A stretch of DNA of 5,022 nucleotides, from positions 1 to 5,022 of the forward strand of contig JAEWMM010000285.1 in the NCBI GenBank assembly GCA_023457175.1, in the 5' to 3' direction. The translations under genes and the position numbers were made by a program. Shown one piece after another: positions 1-5,022 of the stretch. Every line of letters starts with the position of its first letter. Within the stretch, counting starts at the first letter, position 1. A model generated the notes under the pieces. That model saw only the letters and a program-made list of their open reading frames with translations. It did not search any database and was not told the origin of the DNA. Source of the DNA: Bacillota bacterium (GTDB taxonomy: Bacteria > Bacillota > Clostridia > Oscillospirales > Ruminococcaceae).

Positions 1-341
<341 letters not shown>

Positions 342-355
<14 letters not shown>

Positions 356-1091
356 GGGGTTTGAGAGAAAAAGCGCCCTCAAAGCATTTCTTTTCGCCGT
401 GCTGTGCGCTTACCGCAAACAGTTGATCGTTGCGACTGTATTGCAGCGTCAGGCAATCGTGCAGCTTGGCCTGTAAATGATAACGCAAAAACAGCGTATC
501 GATACCGCCGCTCGCAATGTAAGCGTCGCCAAAGCCGTCGGTGAGAATGTCGGCGTAGACGGTATTGTTCATATGCAGGTTCTGGTCAAGGTCTGAAAGG
601 CGTACAATGCGCGGGACGCGCCCGCAGCATTCTGCGCCGGGGTGAATGCGGATTCGGGTAGGGTCGGAAAACGGCGTCCACTCGCCGTCGAGCATTGGCA
701 GCGTATAAGGGAAGGCCGAAGGACGCAGCAAGCGGCCGGTGCGCGAATCGATCAGCGCCCAGTTGGTCTGACATTCAGCCAGCAGCGCGCCGTTTTGGTC
801 TTGCAGCACCGTCTCGCGCAACATATTGGCGCCGCGCCCCGTTAAAGGCGCGGTTGAAATGACAATATGATCACCGGCAGCCGGTGCACGGCGGACTTTA
901 AGCGCCGTACCGGCAATCAGAAACACAAAGCCCTCGTCGTAAAGACGCTGATGCGATAACCCCAGTGCGTCAAGGTGCTCTCCGGCAACCGACTGAATGT
1001 ACCGCAGCATGGCCGAGGGACGCAGGCGGCAAAACAAATCGCAGTCATAGACGGGTACGATCTGTGCGCGGCTGTATGGGTAGCGCGCCAT
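342..1091 (-). CDS. Acyl-ACP thioesterase (FatA/FatB family, double hotdog)
   Basis: This 249-residue protein should hydrolyse acyl-acyl carrier protein to release free fatty acid in the cytoplasm. It has the family layout of two hotdog domains. The first runs from about residue 5 to 130 (DCDLFCRLRPSAMLRYIQ at 16-33, NWALIDSRTGRLLRP at 110-124). The second starts near 155 and carries the signature SDLDQNLHMNN at 166-176, whose D169, N171 and H173 match the conserved Asp-Asn-His of plant and bacterial enzymes. The ATG at 1091 overlaps the serS stop codon by one base (TAATG) and gives the usual family N-terminus. A GTG 36 bases upstream is in frame but would add a non-family extension. No good ribosome binding site precedes the ATG, so translation is probably coupled to serS. 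Q207 occupies a place where an acidic residue is usual. The chain-length preference cannot be read from the sequence. Confidence 0.87.
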
Positions 1092-2365
1092 TACTTGGTG
1101 ATACGGTCGACGCCCATCATCGGGCACAGCGCCTCAGGAATCGTGACCGAGCCGTCGCCGTTCTGGAAGTTTTCAAGAATGGCGGCCACTGTTCTGCCGA
1201 CCGCAACGCCGGAGCCGTTTAACGTGTGCACCAGCTGCGCCTTGTCGCCCTTGTCGTATTTATAGCGGCAGGCCAAGCGCCGGGCCTGAAAATCCTCAAA
1301 GTTGGAGCAGGACGAAATCTCGACGTAGCGACCGTAGGAGGGCATCCAGACCGCGATGTCGTAGGTCTTGGCAGACGAGAAGCCCAGATCGCCCGAGGAC
1401 AGCGCGACGACGCGGTAGGGCAGTCCTAAGCCCTGCAGCACCAGCTCGGCCTCGTGGGTCAGCTCCTCAAGCTCGTCATAGCTGGTTGCGGGGTCGGAAA
1501 ATTTAACAAGTTCAACCTTGTTAAACTGGTGCTGGCGGATTAAGCCGCGCGTGTCGCGTCCGGCGGAACCGGCCTCGGCTCTGAAGCAGGCCGAGTAAGC
1601 GCAGTACTTAATCGGCAGGTCATTACCGGAGAGAATCTCGTCGCGGTGCAGGTTGGTCACCGGCACCTCGGCTGTGGGAATAAGAAAATAATCGAGGCCT
1701 TCAAGCTTAAACATATCCTCCTCAAACTTGGGCAGCTGGCCGGTGCCGGTCATTGAGGCACGGTTTGCGATAAAGGGCGGCTGAACCTCAACATAGCCGT
1801 TGGCGGTGTGGGTATTGAGGAAGTAGTTGATAATGGCGCGCTCTAACCGTGCGCCAAGATTCCGGTAGAAATGAAAGCGCTTGCCGGTCACCTTCGCGGC
1901 GCGCTCAGGGTCAAGGATGCCCAGGTCGGCGCCGATGTCCCAGTGGGCTTTTGGCTCAAACGGGAACTCAGTCGGGGTGCCCCAACGGCGAATCTCAACA
2001 TTTTCGCTGTCGTCCTTGCCCACCGGCACGCTTTCGTGCGGCATATTGGGAATTGAGAGCGCCAGATCGCGCTGCTGTTCCTCAAGCGCCGAGAGCTTTT
2101 GGTCTAATTCGCCGACCTTGGCGGAGATTTCTTTCATCTCAGCCATGACGGCCGAAACGTCGCCGCCCGCCTTTTTAATGGCGGGAATCTCGCGGCTGGC
2201 CTGATTCTGCCGCGCCTTGAGCGTGTCGGCCTCAGCCGTAATGGTACGGCGCTCGGCGTCGATCGCAAGAATTTGGTCGACGACGGCGTCAAGGTCTTTA
2301 TTGCGGTTGCGGCAGGCCTGCTTTACCTGCTCGGGGGTTTGTCTGATGATCTTCATATCCAGCAT
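1091..2365 (-). CDS. serS: Seryl-tRNA synthetase
   Basis: A class II aminoacyl-tRNA synthetase that joins serine to tRNA-Ser (and tRNA-Sec where present) with ATP, in the cytoplasm. The 424-residue length is normal. Residues 1-105 form the N-terminal domain with the long helical arm, rich in Glu, Lys, Ala and Gln (about 30-100), that grips the tRNA variable arm. The catalytic core follows: TAEVP at 231-235 for serine recognition, motif 2 [21 protein letters not shown] at 261-281 in its standard form, [15 protein letters not shown] at 349-363, and motif 3 [18 protein letters not shown] at 384-401. The start MLDMKIIRQ is the usual family N-terminus; GGTGA lies six bases before the ATG. It lies 65 bp after parB, with no terminator or T-box visible in between, so it is probably part of the parA-parB transcript. 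No missing key residue is seen. Confidence 0.97.
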   Translation of the reverse strand: MLDMKIIRQTPEQVKQACRNRNKDLDAVVDQILAIDAERRTITAEADTLKARQNQASREIPAIKKAGGDVSAVMAEMKEISAKVGELDQKLSALEEQQRDLALSIPNMPHESVPVGKDDSENVEIRRWGTPTEFPFEPKAHWDIGADLGILDPERAAKVTGKRFHFYRNLGARLERAIINYFLNTHTANGYVEVQPPFIANRASMTGTGQLPKFEEDMFKLEGLDYFLIPTAEVPVTNLHRDEILSGNDLPIKYCAYSACFRAEAGSAGRDTRGLIRQHQFNKVELVKFSDPATSYDELEELTHEAELVLQGLGLPYRVVALSSGDLGFSSAKTYDIAVWMPSYGRYVEISSCSNFEDFQARRLACRYKYDKGDKAQLVHTLNGSGVAVGRTVAAILENFQNGDGSVTIPEALCPMMGVDRITK

Positions 2366-2430
2366 GATGCTTCACCAATCCGTTTCTTTTACTGACTTTT
2401 CTTTATTTATGATTTGCGGTTTTATCTCCG

Positions 2431-3276
2431 CTATTTTCCTAGCTTTTTACCCAGCTCGCGCAACTCGTCGTCGGAGTAGAACTCCAGCACCAATTCACCC
2501 TTGCCCTTGCCCTTGGGAACAACCCGAACCCGGCGGGACAGGGTGTCTTTTAAAGCCAACTCCATCTCGCGGTAAAACGACGGCGGGGGCGGGGCCGCCT
2601 TGGGCGCCGGCTGCGCTTTTTGCAGCTGCTTGACCAGCTGCTCGGTCTGGCGTACCGATAACGCCTGCGAAACCACACGGTTGGCCGCCTCCAACGCGTC
2701 CTTCTCGCTCAGCGGCAGCAGCGCGCGCGCATGCCCTGACGAAAGGTTGCCCTTTTCAAGCATGGATAATACTTCCTTAGGCAAACTCAATAAACGAAGG
2801 GCGTTGGCGACAGCCGACCGGGATCGCCCGACCCGCTGTGCAATACGCTCCTGCGTCATCGAAAAGGTCTCGATCAGCGTACGGTAGCCCATCGCCTCTT
2901 CTATCGGGTTTAGATCGGCGCGGACTAAATTTTCGACCAGCGCCACCTCAAAGGCCTGCTCGTCGGTCAGCTCGCGGATGATAACCGGCAGCTCGGTCAG
3001 CCCCGCGATGCGCGAGGCGCGCCAGCGACGCTCGCCCGCGACAATCTGGTAGCGCCCGTTGGGGCGCGGACGTACGACCAGCGGCTGTAAGATGCCGTGC
3101 TCCTTAATCGATTCGGCCAGCTGCGAGAGCGCCTCGGGAGAAAACTCCTTTCGAGGCTGCTCCTGATTGGGCTCTATCTCGCCGATGGCAAGGGTCGAGA
3201 CCGAAACATCGGCGGTGTCGTTATCGGCGAACAGCGCTTCAAGCCCCTTGCCAAGGCCGCGCTTGGGCTTTGCCAT
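2431..3276 (-). CDS. parB: Chromosome partitioning protein ParB (Spo0J), CTP-dependent parS clamp
   Basis: ParB binds parS sites near the origin, loads as a CTP-dependent sliding clamp and stimulates the ParA ATPase. The N-terminus MAKPKRGLGKGLEALF carries the basic LGKGL segment that contacts ParA. The ParB/Srx-like CTP domain covers about 30-120 with QEQPRKEF at 38-45, GERRWRA at 81-87 and ENLVR at 115-119. The DNA-binding domain has a helix-turn-helix at about 140-162 and SSGHARALL at 179-187. A Pro/Ala-rich linker at 222-233 leads to the C-terminal dimerisation domain at 234-281. ENLVR differs from the usual ENxQR. The ATG at 3276 gives the family N-terminus; its AGAGG lies 11 bases upstream. 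An in-frame GTG at 3285 would add three residues but sits only two bases from that AGAGG. It follows parA by 54 bp. Confidence 0.95.
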   Translation of the reverse strand: MAKPKRGLGKGLEALFADNDTADVSVSTLAIGEIEPNQEQPRKEFSPEALSQLAESIKEHGILQPLVVRPRPNGRYQIVAGERRWRASRIAGLTELPVIIRELTDEQAFEVALVENLVRADLNPIEEAMGYRTLIETFSMTQERIAQRVGRSRSAVANALRLLSLPKEVLSMLEKGNLSSGHARALLPLSEKDALEAANRVVSQALSVRQTEQLVKQLQKAQPAPKAAPPPPSFYREMELALKDTLSRRVRVVPKGKGKGELVLEFYSDDELRELGKKLGK

Positions 3277-3330
3277 AGCATCCACATCCTCTTTTTAGTT
3301 GATTATACAGATATGCTTATCAGCTGCATG

Positions 3331-4095
3331 TCAGGGGTGATTTTTAAGCATTTCCTCGGCGAGTTCGCAATAGGCGGCGGTGCCTTTTGAGATACGGTCG
3401 TAATAAAGCACCGGCATGCCAAAGCCCGGCGCTTCCGAAAGACGGACATTGCGGGGAATAACCGTCTTAAAAACCTTTTTGGGGAAGAATTTTTTAACCT
3501 CGTCCACCACCTGAAGCGTCAGGTTTAAACGCCCGTCATACATGGTCAGCAGCACGCCCTCAATATCGATGCGGGCGTTATACAGCCGCTTGACCTGACG
3601 CACCGTCGCCATAAGCTGCGAAAGCCCCTCCAGCGCATAATATTCGCACTGAATGGGGATCAAAATGGTGTCGGACGCGGTCAGCGCGTTGAGTGTGATC
3701 AGCCCCAGTGAGGGCGGGCAGTCAATCAGGATATAATCGTAGCTTTCCTTGACCGGAAGAATGGCTGAACGCAGCCTGTAAACGCGTTCGGGCAGGTCGA
3801 CCAGTTCGATTTCGGCTGCGGCAAGATCGATGCCGGCAGGCAGAATATCCACCTTTTTAAAGGGGGTGGTCAGCCGAACCTCATCGGCGCGCGCGCCTTC
3901 AACCAAAAGGTGGTAGGTGGATTTTTTCAGATCCTTTTTGTTTACGCCGAAGCCGCTGGTGGAATTGCCCTGCGGATCAGCGTCCACCAAAAGCACCCTT
4001 TTCCCCATGTCTCCGAGCGATGCGGCCAGATTAACGGCTGTGGTGGTTTTGCCCACGCCGCCCTTGTGGTTGGTGACAGCAATGACACGGCCCAT
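3331..4095 (-). CDS. parA: Chromosome partitioning ATPase ParA (Soj)
   Basis: A deviant Walker-type ATPase that binds DNA non-specifically as an ATP dimer and works with ParB in origin segregation; in Bacillus its homologue Soj also acts on DnaA. The 254 residues contain the deviant Walker A KGGVGKTT at 11-18, with the signature lysine K11, the switch I segment VDADPQGN at 37-44, and Walker B ILIDCPPSLG at 122-131. Further family blocks are TMYDGRLNLTLQVVDEV at 184-200 and the basic RNVRLSEAPGFGMP at 215-228, close to the C-terminus. There is no N-terminal DNA-binding extension, so this is the small chromosomal type and not a plasmid type Ia ParA. I place the start at the ATG at 4095, because GGAGG lies seven bases upstream. 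The ATG at 4101 is only one base from it. It is the first gene of the leftward series. Confidence 0.96.
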   Translation of the reverse strand: MGRVIAVTNHKGGVGKTTTAVNLAASLGDMGKRVLLVDADPQGNSTSGFGVNKKDLKKSTYHLLVEGARADEVRLTTPFKKVDILPAGIDLAAAEIELVDLPERVYRLRSAILPVKESYDYILIDCPPSLGLITLNALTASDTILIPIQCEYYALEGLSQLMATVRQVKRLYNARIDIEGVLLTMYDGRLNLTLQVVDEVKKFFPKKVFKTVIPRNVRLSEAPGFGMPVLYYDRISKGTAAYCELAEEMLKNHP

Positions 4096-4102
4096 TAGCA
4101 TC

Positions 4103-4107
4103 CCTCC
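4103..4107 (-). promoter_or_regulatory. Ribosome binding site that decides the parA start
   Basis: GGAGG on the minus strand stands seven bases from the ATG at 4095 but only one base from the upstream in-frame ATG at 4101. The spacing favours the shorter protein beginning MGRVIAVTNHKGG, which is also the family's usual start. Confidence 0.8.
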
Positions 4108-4144
4108 GTTTTATAATACAGCGCCCCTGCGCCCTGCGGCTTGT

Positions 4145-4199
4145 TTTTACCCCGCTGCATTTTTATTTCCGGGCTGGTAAAACACGCTGCAAAGCGTAT
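4145..4199 (-). other. Inverted repeats in the parA leader
   Basis: Two stem-loops can be drawn in the leader RNA. The first pairs ACGCT (4197-4193) with AGCGT (4188-4184) around a UUGC loop, extended by a U-G and an A-U pair to seven pairs. The second pairs TTTTACC (4182-4176) with GGTAAAA (4151-4145); an alternative pairing adds CCCG with CGGG inside it. The first is followed by only four U residues, so it is at best a weak attenuator. A regulatory role is not shown. Confidence 0.3.
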
Positions 4200-4250
4200 G
4201 TCTCCCGATGAGGAAACAATATAAAAATGCCAATTTCATAAGTAAACATC

Positions 4251-4280
4251 ATTATAGCATAAATCAGATAATTACGCCAG
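4251..4280 (-). promoter_or_regulatory. Candidate promoter of the parA-parB-serS series
   Basis: The minus strand carries a perfect TATAAT (4256-4251) preceded by TGC, an extended -10. At 18 bases upstream stands CTGGCG (4280-4275), only a 3-of-6 match to TTGACA, so the promoter would depend on its extended -10. Initiation near 4244 would give a leader of about 150 nt before the parA ATG. Its -35 region nearly touches the -35 box of the distal coaX promoter. Confidence 0.55.
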
Positions 4281-4282
4281 AT

Positions 4283-4311
4283 TTGGCATAAAATTCACCG
4301 ATTTATATTAT
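4283..4311 (+). promoter_or_regulatory. Candidate distal promoter P1 of coaX
   Basis: TTGGCA (4283-4288) and TATTAT (4306-4311) are separated by exactly 17 bases, each a 5-of-6 match to the housekeeping sigma consensus. The predicted start near 4318 lies just before the palindrome at 4321, so a P1 transcript would begin with the repeat cluster. Confidence 0.45.
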
Positions 4312-4320
4312 GTTGACCCG

Positions 4321-4350
4321 AACGGCGCCGTTTCTTGACAAAAACGGCGC
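4321..4350. repeat. GC-rich repeat cluster, candidate operator of coaX
   Basis: The octamer AACGGCGC occurs three times: forward at 4321-4328, reverse at 4325-4332, and forward at 4343-4350. The first two overlap to form the perfect 12-bp palindrome AACGGCGCCGTT. The second and third form a perfect 9-bp inverted repeat, GCGCCGTTT (4325-4333) with AAACGGCGC (4342-4350), around the P2 -35 box. The two forward copies are 22 bp apart, about two helical turns. No U-tract follows on either strand, so it is not an intrinsic terminator. The binding protein, if any, is unknown. Confidence 0.5.
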
Positions 4351-4364
4351 GCAGGGCTTATTAT
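4335..4364 (+). promoter_or_regulatory. Candidate proximal promoter P2 of coaX
   Basis: A perfect TTGACA (4335-4340) is followed after 18 bases by TATTAT (4359-4364). Transcription would begin near 4371 and give a leader of about 29 nt, just enough for the GGAGG at 4388-4392. The -35 box sits exactly in the loop of a 9-bp inverted repeat, and the spacer includes its right arm. Confidence 0.65.
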
Positions 4365-4399
4365 TGGAATGCACAAAAATCCACTGCGGAGGCACGTTT

Positions 4400-5022
4400 A
4401 TGATTCTGACCATAGATATCGGCAACTCCAACATTGTTTTTGGCGTTCAAAAGCAGGACGGACTGGCGTTTTCCGCCCGGGTCAAGACCGATCCGCTGCG
4501 CACCGATACCGAACACGCGGTGCTGCTTTCCAACATTTTTGCGTTGCATGACGTCAAGGCGCAGGCGCTGACGGGTGCTGCCATTTCTTCGGTGGTGCCG
4601 AATCTGACCGCGGTGATGAAGCAGGCGATTAAGATGATCTGCGATGTTCCCGTTCTCGCGGTCGGCCCCGGCGTCAAGACCGGGCTCAACATCCGCATAG
4701 ACGACCCAAGCACGTTGGCAGCCGACCTTTGCTGTACGGCGGTGGGCGCTATGACCAAATATCCGCTGCCCGCGATTATTGTTGATTTGGGAACGGCGAC
4801 CAAGATCACCGTCGTGGATGCGAACAAAGCCTACATTGGCGGCGCAATTGCGCCCGGTGTGCTCGTGTCGTTGGGCGCGCTGGCCAAAAGCACGGCGCTG
4901 CTGCCCTCGGTGGGCTTGAGCAGCGAGCTCAAGGTCATCTGCACCGAGACGGTAGACGCTATGATGTCCGGCAGTATTCTGGGCACCTCATCGATGGTCG
5001 ACGGCATGATCGACCGCTTTAC
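4400..5022 (+). CDS. coaX: Type III pantothenate kinase, N-terminal part (cut by right window edge)
   Basis: CoaX phosphorylates pantothenate to 4'-phosphopantothenate, the first step of CoA synthesis in the cytoplasm. It belongs to the ASKHA fold and, unlike CoaA, is not feedback-inhibited by CoA. The 207 visible residues of a usual 250-260 show the phosphate loop DIGNSN at 6-11, GPGVKTGLNI at 89-98, and DDPSTLAADL at 101-110 (the position of the family's GADR motif, keeping D109). Then come DLGTATKITVVD at 129-140, YIGGAIAPGV at 145-154, and SLGALAKSTALLPSV at 157-171. The ATG at 4400 has GGAGG seven bases upstream and gives the family N-terminus. L110 replaces the Arg of GADR and K135 replaces the second Thr of GTATT. 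Residues after about 207 are outside the window. The gene is divergent from parA. Confidence 0.93.
   Translation, partial: MILTIDIGNSNIVFGVQKQDGLAFSARVKTDPLRTDTEHAVLLSNIFALHDVKAQALTGAAISSVVPNLTAVMKQAIKMICDVPVLAVGPGVKTGLNIRIDDPSTLAADLCCTAVGAMTKYPLPAIIVDLGTATKITVVDANKAYIGGAIAPGVLVSLGALAKSTALLPSVGLSSELKVICTETVDAMMSGSILGTSSMVDGMIDRF

Larger units (their letters stand above)
4096..4399. other. Divergent parA / coaX control region, no gene
   Basis: This stretch of about 300 bp has no convincing coding sequence. The part nearest parA (4096-4200) is GC-rich with inverted repeats and would be the parA leader. The middle (4201-4320) is clearly AT-rich and holds the promoter boxes for both directions. 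The part nearest coaX (4321-4352) is a dense GC-rich repeat cluster. I see no parS site, no DnaA box and no T-box or known riboswitch pattern here. Confidence 0.8.

Noticed and set aside
1092..1127. Upstream GTG start for the thioesterase, adding 12 residues
   Set aside because: The extension ([11 protein letters not shown]) is not like family N-termini and overlaps serS by 37 bases; the ATG at 1091 in TAATG fits coupling better.
2416..2431. GCGG/CCGC hairpin after the parB stop as an intrinsic terminator before serS
   Set aside because: The stem has only four pairs and is followed on the transcribed strand by an A-rich, not U-rich, stretch.
3302..3307. Perfect TATAAT on the minus strand in the parA-parB gap, as an internal promoter for parB
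   Set aside because: The hexamer at 17 bp upstream (CATGCA) matches TTGACA at only two positions, and there is no TGn before the -10. A chance match in an AT-rich gap is the simpler reading.
4147..4239. A 30-codon minus-strand reading frame in the parA leader with a hydrophobic start (MKLAFLYCFLIG)
   Set aside because: Its ATG would lie only about five bases after the predicted transcription start, leaving no room for a ribosome binding site. Length and composition do not exceed chance.

Overview
The window looks like chromosomal DNA of a moderately GC-rich member of the Clostridia (Bacillota), possibly Oscillospiraceae/Ruminococcaceae-like. This rests on the gene set and protein style: parA-parB-serS in a row, a bacterial FatA/FatB-type acyl-ACP thioesterase, a type III pantothenate kinase of clostridial type, and strong AGGAGG-like ribosome binding sites. 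The exact taxon is inferred. I see no mobile element, tRNA, rRNA, CRISPR array or sign of recent transfer.

Layout. A leftward (minus-strand) series fills positions 4095 to 1. It runs parA (soj), parB (spo0J), serS (seryl-tRNA synthetase), an acyl-ACP thioesterase, and then guaB (IMP dehydrogenase), which is cut by the left edge. A rightward gene, coaX (type III pantothenate kinase), starts at 4400 and is cut by the right edge. The roughly 300-bp divergent region 4096-4399 holds the control DNA for both directions: one candidate promoter for the leftward operon with a structured leader of about 150 nt, two candidate promoters for coaX, and a GC-rich set of inverted and direct repeats that encloses the proximal coaX -35 box.

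How the genes relate. ParA and ParB are the chromosome segregation/origin organisation pair. SerS charges tRNA-Ser. The thioesterase releases fatty acids from acyl carrier protein, and its start codon overlaps the serS stop codon (TAATG), so it is probably translated by coupling. guaB appears to have its own strong promoter, whose -35 box lies inside the last codons of the thioesterase gene, so it may be transcribed both from that promoter and by read-through. CoaX makes 4'-phosphopantothenate, the first step to CoA and the ACP prosthetic group. That gives a loose thematic link to the thioesterase but no proof of a joint system.

The genes themselves are ordinary housekeeping genes, and I do not see a new multi-gene system. 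The items most worth a second look are the repeat-based candidate operator in front of coaX, the guaB promoter architecture, and a few substitutions at family-conserved positions in the thioesterase, ParB and CoaX.
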